Positions 45,901-54,956 of a stretch of DNA of 64,000 nt are shown here, one piece after another. The stretch spans positions 62,001 to 126,000 of the forward strand of contig JADJXH010000004.1 in assembly GCA_016715895.1 (NCBI GenBank), read 5' to 3'. Position 1 is the first letter of the stretch; every line of letters begins with the position of its first letter. The stretch is from Flavobacteriales bacterium. GTDB lineage: Bacteria; Bacteroidota; Bacteroidia; Flavobacteriales_F; PHOS-HE28. Under the pieces are notes generated by a model. It worked only from the letters and a program-made list of their open reading frames with translations. It did not search any database and was not told where the DNA came from. Made by a program: the position numbers and the translations under genes.

Positions 45901-48900
45901 CCGAGCACCGATCAGGCAGGCATCTACACCTACACCCTCGCTGCGTTGGCGCCCTGCCTCGGCGATGCCAGCACCGTCACGGTCACCATCACGAGCACGC
46001 CGGACGCTGGTATCGATGGTGCGATCACCGTCTGCGACCAAGGCGCGGCCGTGGGCCTCTTCGCGCAGCTGGGCGGCACGCCCGATGCCGGCGGCAGCTG
46101 GACCGATCCCCTCGGCAACGCGCACAGCGGCAGCTTTGATCCGAGCACCGATCAGGCAGGCATCTACACCTACACCCTCGCTGCGTTGGCGCCCTGCCTC
46201 GGCGATGCCAGCACCGTCACGGTCACCATCACGAGCACGCCGGACGCTGGTATCGATGGTGCGATCACCGTCTGCGACCAAGGCGCGGCCGTGGGCCTCT
46301 TCGCGCAGCTGGGCGGCACGCCCGATGCCGGCGGCAGCTGGACCGATCCCCTCGGCAACGCGCACAGCGGCAGCTTTGATCCGAGCACCGATGCGGCCGG
46401 TGTCTACACCTACACCCTTGCTGCGTTGGCGCCCTGCCTCGGCGACTTCAGCACCGTCACGGTCACCGTCACAAGCACACCGGACGCTGGCGTGGATGGC
46501 GCGATCACCGTGTGTGATCAGGGTGCGGCGGTGGGCCTTTTCGCGCAGCTCGGTGGCACGCCCGATGCCGGCGGCAGCTGGACCGATCCGCTCGGCAACG
46601 CGCACAGCGGCAGCTTTGATCCGGGCACTGATCAAGCAGGCGTCTACACCTACACCCTCGCTGCGCTGGCGCCCTGCCTCGGAGATGCGAGCACCGTCAC
46701 GGTCACCGTGAGCTCGACGCCGGATGCTGGCATCGATGGCGCGATCACCGTGTGTGATCAGGGTGCGGCGGTGGGCCTTTTCGCGCAGCTCGGCGGCACG
46801 CCCGATGCCGGCGGCAGCTGGACCGATCCGCTCGGCAACGCGCACAGCGGCAGCTTTGATCCGGGCACTGATCAAGCAGGCGTCTACACCTACACCCTCG
46901 CTGCGCTGGCGCCCTGCCTCGGCGATGCGAGCACCGTCACGGTCACCGTGACCTCGACGCCGGACGCTGGTGTGGACGGCGCGATCACCGTCTGCGACCA
47001 GGGTGCGGCGGTGGGCCTTTTCGCGCAGCTCGGTGGCACGCCCGATGCCGGCGGCAGCTGGACCGATCCGCTCGGCAACGCGCACAGCGGCAGCTTTGAT
47101 CCGGGCACTGATCAAGCAGGCGTCTACACCTACACCCTCGCTGCGCTGGCGCCCTGCCTCGGAGATGCGAGCACCGTCACGGTCACCGTCACGAGCACAC
47201 CGGACGCTGGCGTGGATGGCGCGATCACCGTGTGTGATCAGGGTGCGGCGGTGGGCCTTTTCGCGCAGCTGGGCGGCACGCCCGATGCCGGCGGCAGCTG
47301 GACCGATCCGCTGGGCAACGCGCACAGCGGTTCCTTCGATCCCAGCACCGACCCTGCAGGTGTGTACACCTACACGGTACCTGCGACCGCACCCTGCCAA
47401 TCGATGAGCAGCGTGGTGCTTGTCGCGGTGGAGGATGCTCCTGATGCGGGCTTGAACGGTGCGTTGACGGTCTGCGCCGGCGACCCGGCCGAGCTGCTGT
47501 TGCCCCAGTTGGGTGGCACGCCCGATGCGTCGGGCACGTGGACCGATCCGAACGGTACGGCTTTCGGCGGCCTGTTCGATCCCGGCGCCGACCCTGCGGG
47601 CACGTACACCTACAGCGTAGCGGGCATCGTATGCGCCGCGGCCATCGCCACGGTGCAGGTGACCGTGCTGGCCGGTCCGGATGCGGGTGCGGACAACACC
47701 CTTACGGTGTGTTCCACGGGAGCGGTCACGGACCTCTTCACCGCCTTGGGCGGCACACCGGATCCGGGCGGCACATGGACCGATCCGAACGGCGGCGGTT
47801 CCAGCTCCAGCTTCGACCCCACCAACGATCAGGCCGGCACCTACACCTATACAGTGAGCGGCAACGGCCAATGCCCGGATGACGCGGCCACGGTGACCGT
47901 CGTGGTGCAACCCGCCGCCTTCGCCGGCACAGCGGGTGCGCTGAGCCTGTGCTCGAACGGTGTGGTGACCGACCTCTTCGCCCTGCTGGGTGGCAGCCCA
48001 CAGCCAGGTGGCAGCTGGACCGACCCGAACGGTGCGCCCATTGGGTCCTTCTTCGATCCCGCGACCGGCACACCGGGCACGTACACCTATCTGGTGAGCG
48101 GTCTGCTTCCCTGCCCCGATGCCAGCGCCACGGTGCTGGTGGACGTCACCGAGGCCCCTGACGCCGGCCAGGATGCCGTGGTGACCTTGTGTTCTGCGGA
48201 CGGTCCGCTCGCGCTCACCGGCCTGTTGGGCGGATCACCCGACGCGGGCGGCACCTGGAACGGCCCGGGTGGAACGAGCATCGGCGCACAGGTGGATCCG
48301 GCCACCGCCGCGAACGGGAGTTACCTCTACGTGGTGGCCGCAGCAGCACCCTGCACGAACGATACGGCCGTCCTTGCTCTGACCGTCCAACAAGCGCCTG
48401 ATGCCGGCACGGACAACACGGTGAGCGCCTGTGCGGACGCGGCCCTGATCGACCTCGCTCCCCTGCTGGGCCCTGATGCGGACGCGGGCGGCACCTGGAC
48501 CGACCCGAACGGTCTGCCGATCACCGCGGTGATCGATCCGGCCTCGGCCATCAGCGGCATCTACATCTACACCGTGAACGGCGCGCCGCCCTGCACCGAC
48601 GCGCTCGCCACGGTGCAGGTCTCGATCATTCCCGTCCCCGACCCGCAGGTCTTCATCACCCTGAGCGATGGATGCGCCCCCGCACTGGCGGACCTGAGCA
48701 CCGACCATCAGGGCCCGGGCAGCTTCCAGTGGGATCTGGGCAACGGCCTCACATCGGACAGCGCGACCGTCACAGGGGTGCTGTACGATCAGCCGGGCAC
48801 CTACACCATCACCCTCACCATCGATGCGGGCAATGGCTGCAGCACCACGGTGGACCTGCAGGACGCCGTGGCGGTGTTCGAGCGGCCGGAAGCGGCCTTC

Positions 48901-49419
48901 ACGATGCTGCCGCCCGTGGTGAGCACCCTGGACCCGTCGGTGTACTTCAACAACACGAGCACGGGAGCCTCGGCCTACAGCTGGGACTTCGGCGGCCTGG
49001 GCAGCTCCACCGCCACCGATCCGGTGTTCGACTTCCCGGACGCCCTGGAGGGGCTCTACGACATCTGTTTGGTCGCGTACGCTGCGCCCACCTGCGCGGA
49101 CACGGTGTGCCAGCCCATCACGGTATCGCCCGAACTGGTGGTGAACGTGCCGAACGCTTTCACACCGGATGGCGACAACACGAACGACACGTTCAAGCCG
49201 GTGACGATCGGGGTGGACCCGGACCAGTACGTCTTCCGCATCACCGACCGCTGGGGCCAGGTGCTGTTCAGCACCAACGATCCAGAAGGCGCATGGGACG
49301 GCCGGTACCCCAATGGTGAGGAGGTGCAGCAGGGGGTGTACATCTGGCAGCTCGAGGCCAAGGGCAGTGCCACCACCGCCCGCATCGCCCGCACAGGCCA
49401 TGTGACCCTGGTCCGATAG
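36915..49419 (+). CDS. Giant T9SS type B repeat surface protein, interrupted by two single-base deletions
   Basis: If two missing bases are restored, 36915-49419 is one frame of 4168 residues. As read, the frame runs 36915-44190, shifts, runs to about 45868, shifts again, and runs to the stop. It has a signal peptide, a unique region of about 390 residues with many Cys, then 44 Ig-like units: one degenerate, three of 79, one hybrid and 34 regular of 80 residues, and five degenerate. The regular unit carries VCDQGAAVGLFAQLGG, GSWTDPLGNAHSGSFDP and AGVYTYTL, with two Cys. PKD-like domains follow (FQWDLGNG, AYSWDFGG), then a type B/gliding C-terminal sorting domain (NAFTPDGDNTNDTFKP). It is probably an adhesin or surface filament. 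Expression depends on whether the shifts are real. Confidence 0.8.
38097..39281 (+). repeat. First repeat block: one degenerate unit, three 237-bp units and one 240-bp hybrid
   Basis: After a degenerate unit at 38097-38330, three nearly identical 237-bp units begin at 38331, 38568 and 38805. They encode AGTNGNLTVCSDGAAVSLFA and GPSPVVGGAYDPATMTPG. The unit at 39042-39281 begins like these and ends like the 240-bp class (GSWTDPLGNAHNGSFDP), so it is a recombinant junction. Confidence 0.85.
40020..40966 (+). repeat. 947-bp segment duplicated within the array, copy 1
   Basis: By eye it is identical to 42180-43126, an offset of 2160 bp or nine units. It includes a rare unit with His in place of Pro (GSFDHSTDA) that occurs only in these two copies. 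Confidence 0.85.
42180..43126 (+). repeat. 947-bp segment duplicated within the array, copy 2
   Basis: By eye it is identical to 40020-40966. It ends where one copy reads GAAGCT and the other GATGCT. Confidence 0.85.
44190..44192 (+). other. Frameshift site 1 in the giant gene (C4 to C3)
   Basis: The unit reads gaccgatccctcggc where equivalent units read gaccgatcccctcggc. One C is missing and the frame moves away from the repeat protein. The near-identical unit at 45629-45632 has the full C4. Confidence 0.85.
45869..45871 (+). other. Frameshift site 2 in the giant gene (C4 to C3)
   Basis: The same loss of one C occurs at the same place in the unit, seven units downstream. The near-identical unit at about 44430 has the full C4. 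Confidence 0.85.
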
Positions 49420-49428
49420 GTCCCCGGC

Positions 49429-49436
49429 TATCTTTG
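49429..49436 (+). promoter_or_regulatory. Bacteroidota -7 promoter element for GT2 / pyrC / DUF4296
   Basis: TATCTTTG, an exact TAnnTTTG match, ten bases after the giant-gene stop and 16 bases before the GTG at 49453. Confidence 0.55.
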
Positions 49437-49452
49437 GCCCTCATCCTGCACG

Positions 49453-50166
49453 GTGCCCGAACGGCTGGTCATCATCCCCACGTACGACGAGCGCGAGAAC
49501 ATCCGGGAGATCCTGGACGCGGTGCTCGCCTTGTCGCCGGCGTTCCATGTGCTGGTGGTGGATGACAACAGCCCGGACGGCACGGCCGCGCTGGTGAAGG
49601 AGCACCGCGCCACCGACCCTTCGCGCATCCATCTGCTGGAACGCAGGGGCAAGCTGGGCCTGGGCACCGCGTACATCGCCGGCTTCAAGTGGGCGCTGCA
49701 GCACGGCTATGCGTACGTGTTCGAGATGGACGCCGACTTCAGCCACGACCCGAAGGACCTGCCCCGCCTCCATGCCGCGTGCGCGGAAGGCGGTGCGGAC
49801 ATGAGCGTGGGATCGCGCTACGTGAAGGGCGGCCGCGTGCACGACTGGAGCTGGGACCGCGTGCTGATGAGCAGCATGGCCTCCCTGTATGTGCGCGCCG
49901 TGCTCTGGCTGGGCGTGCGCGACACCACCGCGGGCTTCGTGTGCTACACCCGCCGCGTGCTGGAGGCGCTGCCCTTGGACGAGATCCGCTTCGTGGGCTA
50001 CGCCTTCCAGATCGAGATGAAATACCGCGTGAAGCGCCTCGGCTTCCGCATCGCCGAAGTGCCCATCACCTTCCGCGACCGGCGCATGGGCAAGAGCAAG
50101 ATGAGCATGGGCATCTTCAACGAAGCCTTCTTCGGCGTGCTGCAGATGCGCCGACGCATCCCATGA
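49453..50166 (+). CDS. Polyprenol monophosphomannose synthase-like glycosyltransferase (GT2)
   Basis: 237 residues, usual for the DPM1-like family. It transfers a sugar (mannose in characterised members) from GDP-sugar to a polyprenyl phosphate at the inner membrane. IIPTYDERENIREIL is near 7-21, the donor site VVDDNSPDGT near 35-44, DADFSHDPKDL near 92-102, and the C-terminal FRDRRMGKSKMS is a family signature. The start is GTG at 49453, the only one that gives the full N-terminus. The stop overlaps the next gene as ATGA. Confidence 0.9.
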   Translation: MPERLVIIPTYDERENIREILDAVLALSPAFHVLVVDDNSPDGTAALVKEHRATDPSRIHLLERRGKLGLGTAYIAGFKWALQHGYAYVFEMDADFSHDPKDLPRLHAACAEGGADMSVGSRYVKGGRVHDWSWDRVLMSSMASLYVRAVLWLGVRDTTAGFVCYTRRVLEALPLDEIRFVGYAFQIEMKYRVKRLGFRIAEVPITFRDRRMGKSKMSMGIFNEAFFGVLQMRRRIP

Positions 50167-51503
50167 GCAGTTCCACCCTCATCCGCGGCGCCTCGGTGGT
50201 GAACGAGGGCCGCACCGTACAGGCCGACGTGCTGTTGCGCGGCGGCCGCATCGAACGCATCGCACCCGAAGGCATCGGTGCCGCCGCCGGGGCCCTCGAC
50301 CTGGAGGCCACCGGGCATTGGTTGCTGCCGGGGGTGATCGACGACCAGGTCCACTTCCGCGAGCCCGGCCTTACGCACAAGGACGACATCGCGCACGGTT
50401 CGGCCGCTGCGGTCGCCGGGGGCGTCACCAGCTACATGGAGATGCCCAACACCCAGCCGCAGACCCTCACCCAGGAGCTGCTGGAGGAGAAATACCGCCT
50501 GGGCGCCACACGTTCGGTGGCCAACTACTCCTTCTACATGGGTGTGGGCAGCACCAACCTGGACGAGGTGCTGCGCACCGACCCCCGCACCGTGTGCGGC
50601 CTCAAGGCCTTCCTGGGCAGCAGCACCGGCGACATGGTGATCACCGACGAGCGCGTGCTGGACGAACTGTTCCGCAAGGCCCACATGCTGCTGGCGATCC
50701 ACGCGGAGGACGATCCCACCATCAAGGCGGAGCTGGACAAGGCGCTGGCGCGCTACGGGCCGGACATCCCCATCACCGAGCACCCGCACATCCGCAGTGC
50801 CGAGGCCTGCCACCGCTGCAGCAGTGCCGCCGTGGAGCGCGCACGCGCGTTCGGCACCCGCCTCCATGTGCTGCACATCAGCACGGCGCGCGAGCTGGAG
50901 CTCTTCGAGCCGGGGCCCTTGGAAGGCAAGCGCATCACCGCCGAGGCCTGCGTGCACCACCTGTGGTTCGACGAGGAGGCCTACCGCAGCAAGGGCGCCC
51001 TGGTGAAGTGGAACCCCGCCATCAAGACGGCGGCCGACCGCGAGGCCATCCGTGCGGCCGTGCGCGAGGGCCGCATCGACGTGGTGGCCACGGACCACGC
51101 GCCGCACACCCTGGAGGAGAAGGCCCGGCCCTACACCCAGTGCCCCAGCGGTGGCCCGCTCATCCAGCACAGCCTCGTCGCCATGCTGGAGCTGGCCCGG
51201 CAGGGCGTGTTCACCGTGGAACAGGTGGTGGAGAAGCTCTGCCATGCACCGGCCCGGATGTTCGCCATCGCCGGACGCGGCCACATCCGCGAAGGCTACG
51301 CCGCCGACCTGGTGCTGGTGGACCCCGACGCACCGTGGACGGTGGACCGGGCCGGGCTGGAATACAAGTGCGGCTGGTCGCCCTTCGAGGGGCAGCGCTT
51401 CCACGCCCGCGTGCTGCGCACCTGGGTGAACGGCCACCTGGCCTATGCCGACGGACGCGTCCGGCACGAGGTCCGCGGCGAACGCCTGCGCTTCGACCGA
51501 TGA
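50163..51503 (+). CDS. pyrC: Dihydroorotase (class I amidohydrolase type)
   Basis: 446 residues. It cyclises N-carbamoyl-L-aspartate to L-dihydroorotate in pyrimidine synthesis. The metal-site motif reads DDQVHFREPG near 60-69, so the first His of the usual HxH is Gln, a form I recall in Bacteroidota dihydroorotases. The carboxylated-Lys region GLKAFLGSSTGD near 142-153, then LLAIHAED, VLHISTA and the Asp in VATDHAPH near 310 are present. It is coupled to GT2 and DUF4296 by four-base overlaps. A hydantoinase-like activity is a weaker alternative. Confidence 0.87.
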   Translation: MSSSTLIRGASVVNEGRTVQADVLLRGGRIERIAPEGIGAAAGALDLEATGHWLLPGVIDDQVHFREPGLTHKDDIAHGSAAAVAGGVTSYMEMPNTQPQTLTQELLEEKYRLGATRSVANYSFYMGVGSTNLDEVLRTDPRTVCGLKAFLGSSTGDMVITDERVLDELFRKAHMLLAIHAEDDPTIKAELDKALARYGPDIPITEHPHIRSAEACHRCSSAAVERARAFGTRLHVLHISTARELELFEPGPLEGKRITAEACVHHLWFDEEAYRSKGALVKWNPAIKTAADREAIRAAVREGRIDVVATDHAPHTLEEKARPYTQCPSGGPLIQHSLVAMLELARQGVFTVEQVVEKLCHAPARMFAIAGRGHIREGYAADLVLVDPDAPWTVDRAGLEYKCGWSPFEGQRFHARVLRTWVNGHLAYADGRVRHEVRGERLRFDR

Positions 51504-51934
51504 GCGTCCTGCACATCATCCACGGCCGCCTGTTCCGTGCAGCGCTTCGGCCGCTGCACCTGCATCGATGGACGAAGGCCTGGCCCCTGCTTCTGGCCCT
51601 CTCCGCCTGCACACCTGAAGGGCCGCCGCCGGACGTGCTGCCGCGCGACCGCTTCGTCACCGTGCTCGCCGAGGCCCAGCTCATCGAGGCGCGCGTGAAC
51701 CGCGAAGGCGCTGTGGAGCACCGCAGCAACGAACGGGTGGACGCGTACTACACCGAACTGTTCACCCGCGAGGGCATCACCCGCGAGCAGTTCCGCCACA
51801 GCTTCGACCACTACGCGCAGGACCCGGCCGTGCTGAAAGGCATCTACGGCGATGTGATCGCCGAGCTCAGCAAGCGCAAGGACGAGGCCATGAACGCACG
51901 GCCGGACAGCCTCACGCCGGGCGGGCATCCATGA
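51500..51934 (+). CDS. DUF4296 lipoprotein
   Basis: 144 residues. A signal segment of moderate length is followed by a lipobox (LLLALSACTPE), then the DUF4296 helical region (RFVTVLAEAQLIEARVN, then YYTELFTREGITREQFRHSF). DUF4296 is a Bacteroidota family of unknown role. The ATGA overlap with pyrC suggests coupled translation. The ATG at 51500 places the Cys at residue 37, a rather long signal, so a downstream start cannot be excluded. It overlaps the convergent epimerase by 23 bp. Confidence 0.8.
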   Translation: MSVLHIIHGRLFRAALRPLHLHRWTKAWPLLLALSACTPEGPPPDVLPRDRFVTVLAEAQLIEARVNREGAVEHRSNERVDAYYTELFTREGITREQFRHSFDHYAQDPAVLKGIYGDVIAELSKRKDEAMNARPDSLTPGGHP

Positions 51935-52919
51935 GGGACACCGTGTAGCGCACCGCCTCTTCCGAGGAGCGCAGGGTGAGGCCCAGCCGGCGCCGCAGCT
52001 TGCTGTCGTCGAAGCGCCGTTGGCGCAGGGAGGTGCGCGTCGTATCACGCGTGATGAAGGGCCTCCCGCGGAACAGCAGGGTGCGCAGGCGCTCCACGCG
52101 CCAGGCCAGCTCCAGCATCCACGGCCGGATGGGGCGGGTGGGTGCGGGCTTGCCGAAGGCCGCGCAGAACAGGCCGAACAGCCGCTGGTAGGTGATGGCC
52201 TCGCCGGCGATCAGGTAGCGCTCCCCCGCGCCCGGCTCACGAAGAAGGCGCACGCAGGCCTCGGCCACATCGCGCACGTCCACCACGCTGGTGCGTCCCG
52301 GCGGATACCACCGGGTGCCCCTCCGCAGCCGGTCCGCGATGGTCCTGCTGCTGCGCCCGGGCAGGCCGGGCCCGATGATGAGGCTGGGGTTCACCAGCAC
52401 CGCATCGAGCCCCTCGGCCACCCCGCGGTGCACCTCCAGCTCGGCCGCGTACTTGCTCACCGCGTACACCGAGCGCTCCTCGTCCTCGGCCCAGGGCGTA
52501 TCCTCGGTCACCGGTGCCCCATCGGTCGCCGTGCCCAGCGCCGCGATGCTGCTCACGTGGCACAGCCGCTCCACACCGGCCTCCAGCGCGGCGTTCACCA
52601 CGTGGGCGGTGCCCTCCACGTTCACCTCCAGCAGGGCCTCGTCGTCGCGCGGGTCGAAGCTCACCAGCGCGGCGCAGTGCACCACCTGCCGCACCCCGTC
52701 CATCGCCGCGGCCAGGGACACGGGGTCCAGCACGTCCCCTTCGCACCAGTGCACGCGCGCCAGAAGCTCGCCGCCGTCGGGTTCGCGCCCCAGCAGCCGT
52801 TCCACGAAGCGTCGGTCGCTGCCGGCCCGCACCAGGGCCCGCACGCGGTGGCCTTCCCGGCATAGGGCCAGCACCACATGGCTGCCCACGATGCCCGTCG
52901 CCCCCGTCACCAGCCGCAT
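51912..52919 (-). CDS. NAD-dependent epimerase/dehydratase (extended SDR)
   Basis: 335 residues. It is an extended short-chain dehydrogenase with the NAD motif TGATGIVGSH at 5-14, a catalytic YAVSK (Tyr and Lys four apart) near 152-156, and the Ser in HVSSIAALG near 120. It resembles dihydroflavonol-reductase/3-beta-HSD-like epimerases; the substrate is unknown. It is convergent with DUF4296 and divergent from tyrS. Confidence 0.85.
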   Translation of the reverse strand: MRLVTGATGIVGSHVVLALCREGHRVRALVRAGSDRRFVERLLGREPDGGELLARVHWCEGDVLDPVSLAAAMDGVRQVVHCAALVSFDPRDDEALLEVNVEGTAHVVNAALEAGVERLCHVSSIAALGTATDGAPVTEDTPWAEDEERSVYAVSKYAAELEVHRGVAEGLDAVLVNPSLIIGPGLPGRSSRTIADRLRRGTRWYPPGRTSVVDVRDVAEACVRLLREPGAGERYLIAGEAITYQRLFGLFCAAFGKPAPTRPIRPWMLELAWRVERLRTLLFRGRPFITRDTTRTSLRQRRFDDSKLRRRLGLTLRSSEEAVRYTVSLMDARPA

Positions 52920-52950
52920 GGGCGCAAGTTAGCCGCCACCGGGCCCCGGC

Positions 52951-52958
52951 TATCTTTG
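52951..52958 (+). promoter_or_regulatory. Bacteroidota -7 promoter element for tyrS
   Basis: TATCTTTG, an exact TAnnTTTG match, 12 bases before the ATG at 52971. Confidence 0.55.
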
Positions 52959-52970
52959 CCGCCTTCCGCC

Positions 52971-54248
52971 ATGGCCATCGACTTCCTTCACGAACTGCGC
53001 TGGCGCGGCCTGCTGCACGAGGCCACCCCCGGGGTGGAGGCGCTGCTCGCCGCGGGGCCCGTCACCGGCTACATCGGGTTCGACCCCACGGCGGACAGCC
53101 TCCACGTGGGCAATCTGGTGCCCATCATGATGCTCGTGCACTTCCAGCGCTGCGGCCACATCCCCGTCGCCCTCGTCGGCGGCGCCACCGGCATGGTGGG
53201 CGACCCCAGCGGCAAGAAGGCCGAGCGCCAGTTGTTGGACGAGGACACCCTGCGCCACAACACCGCCTGCATCCGCGCCCAGCTCGCCCGCTTCATCGAC
53301 CTCGACCGCGGCGGCGCGCAGCTCGTCAACAACTACGATTGGTTCAAGGACATCGGCTTCCTGGACTTCATCCGCGACGTGGGCAAGCACATCACCGTCA
53401 ACTACATGATGGCGAAGGATTCCGTGAAGAACCGCCTGGAGACGGGCATCAGCTTCACGGAGTTCAGCTACCAGCTGGTGCAGGGCTACGACTTCGTGCA
53501 CCTGCACCGCACCCTGGGCGTGCGCCTGCAGATGGGCGGCAGCGACCAATGGGGCAACATCACCACCGGCACGGAGCTCATCCGGCGCATGGGTGGCGGC
53601 GAGGCCCACGCCATCACCAACGTGCTCATCACCAAGGCGGACGGCAGCAAGTTCGGCAAGAGCGAAGGCGGCAACATCTGGCTCGATGCCGGACGCACCA
53701 GCCCCTACCGCTTCTACCAGTTCTGGCTCAACACCAGCGATGCCGACGCCGAGCGCTACGTGCGCATCTTCACCACCTGGGAGCAGGCCGATGTGGAGGC
53801 CCGCATCGCCGAGCACGCCAGGGCCCCGCACCTCCGGCTCTTGCAGAAGGCGCTCGCCGAGGACATCACGCGGCGGTTGCATGGGCAGCAGGAGCTGGAC
53901 AGCGCTGTACAGGCCACGGCCCTCATCTTCGGCCAGGCCGGTCCCGAAGCGCTGAGCAGCTTGTCGGAACAGCAATGGACGGACGTGTTCGACGGTGTTC
54001 CACAGGCCGAAGTGCCCCGCGACCTGCTCGCGGCGGGCCTTCCCGTGGTGGACCTGCTCAGCGAGCGCACCGGATTCCTGCCCAGCAAGGGCGAGGCCCG
54101 GCGGGCGCTCCGCGAAGGTTCCATCTCCCTCAACAAGGCCAGGGTCGCCGAGGATCGGAACGTCACCGCAGCGGACCTGTTGGGGGGGCGTTTCCTGCTG
54201 CTCCAGCGCGGCAAGAAGAACTACTTCCTGGTGAAGGCGGTCGGCTGA
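52971..54248 (+). CDS. tyrS: Tyrosyl-tRNA synthetase TyrS
   Basis: 425 residues, usual for bacterial TyrRS. It charges tRNA-Tyr with tyrosine in the cytoplasm. The HIGH-type motif reads SLHVGN near 42-47, the tyrosine pocket has GGSDQWGNI near 189-197, and the KMSKS-type motif reads KFGKS near 226-230. A C-terminal S4-like RNA-binding domain (GEARRALREGSISLN) closes the protein. Confidence 0.95.
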   Translation: MAIDFLHELRWRGLLHEATPGVEALLAAGPVTGYIGFDPTADSLHVGNLVPIMMLVHFQRCGHIPVALVGGATGMVGDPSGKKAERQLLDEDTLRHNTACIRAQLARFIDLDRGGAQLVNNYDWFKDIGFLDFIRDVGKHITVNYMMAKDSVKNRLETGISFTEFSYQLVQGYDFVHLHRTLGVRLQMGGSDQWGNITTGTELIRRMGGGEAHAITNVLITKADGSKFGKSEGGNIWLDAGRTSPYRFYQFWLNTSDADAERYVRIFTTWEQADVEARIAEHARAPHLRLLQKALAEDITRRLHGQQELDSAVQATALIFGQAGPEALSSLSEQQWTDVFDGVPQAEVPRDLLAAGLPVVDLLSERTGFLPSKGEARRALREGSISLNKARVAEDRNVTAADLLGGRFLLLQRGKKNYFLVKAVG

Positions 54249-54272
54249 TCCGATCGACTCCCCTCCCTACAC

Positions 54273-54442
54273 CGTCCTCGCGAGCCCGGCTCTGCGGGCG
54301 AAGGGATCTCCCCTTCCCACACCGTCATCGCGAGGCGGGCATTTGCCGCTGAAGCGATCTCCCCGGTTGTGAACCAGCCCCTCTCAAGGGAGACTGCCAC
54401 GGCGCTCCACCTACCGGCCCATCGCAGCGCCTCGCAGTGACG
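54273..54442. repeat. Palindromic intergenic repeat, A + A + B arms
   Basis: A arms at 54273-54313 and 54323-54364 are followed by a B arm at 54388-54442. The B arm read on the minus strand (CGTCACTGCGAGGCGCTGCG) resembles the A arm, so 54323-54442 is an imperfect palindrome of about 120 bp. Confidence 0.75.
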
Positions 54443-54574
54443 AGAACTGGAATTGCTCAGCGTCCTCTGCCTCTCTGCGTGAGTTCGTGTCCACCGCTGC
54501 CGTCAGGCCGCCACCCAACTTTCTTCCTGGCTCTTTCTCCTTGTTCCTTCTTCCTTCCTGCTCCCACCGCTCAA

Positions 54575-54701
54575 GGGAGACTGCCACGGCGCCCCACCCA
54601 CCCGTCCATCGCAGCGCCTCGCAGTGACGGTCTGGAAATGCGCTGCACTCTACCTAACACGTCATCGCGAGACGGGCATTTGCCGCTGAAGCGATCTCCC
54701 C
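54575..54701. repeat. Palindromic intergenic repeat, B then A arms
   Basis: A B arm at 54575-54629 and an A arm at 54660-54701, in the opposite order to the first element. Confidence 0.7.
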
Positions 54702-54956
54702 TTCCCAGCCGTCATCACGCGGTCCGGTCCAGCGGTCGGAGGCTGGAGGCCTGTGGCCGGAAGCCGGAGGCCGAGTCCACTGTTGCCGTCAGGTCGCCTC
54801 TTCTTTCAGCTTTCAGCTTTCATCTTTTCCTCCCTGGCTCTTCCCCCTTCTTCCTTCTTCCTTCCTGCTCGCCTCATCCCACGGTCCGGCGGTCGGAAGC
54901 TGGAGGCTGGTGGCCGGAAGCTGGAGGCCGAGTCCACCGTTGCCGTCAGGTCGTCT

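Larger units (their letters stand above)
39282..47439 (+). repeat. Tandem array of 34 units of 240 bp (80 residues)
   Basis: The phase recurs every 240 bp from 39282 to 47439. The span is 8158 bp, which is 34 x 240 minus 2, exactly the two missing bases. Units differ mainly at synonymous positions (GGCAGC or GGTTCC for Gly-Ser, CTCGGC or CTGGGC for Leu-Gly). The encoded consensus is almost fixed. Confidence 0.93.

Noticed and set aside
39282..47439. CRISPR-like or satellite non-coding array
   Set aside because: Period of 240 bp without spacers, and the units encode one conserved protein with synonymous variation.
45559..47910. 783-residue minus-strand frame in the repeat array
   Set aside because: Same cause as above; low-complexity shadow of the repeat protein.
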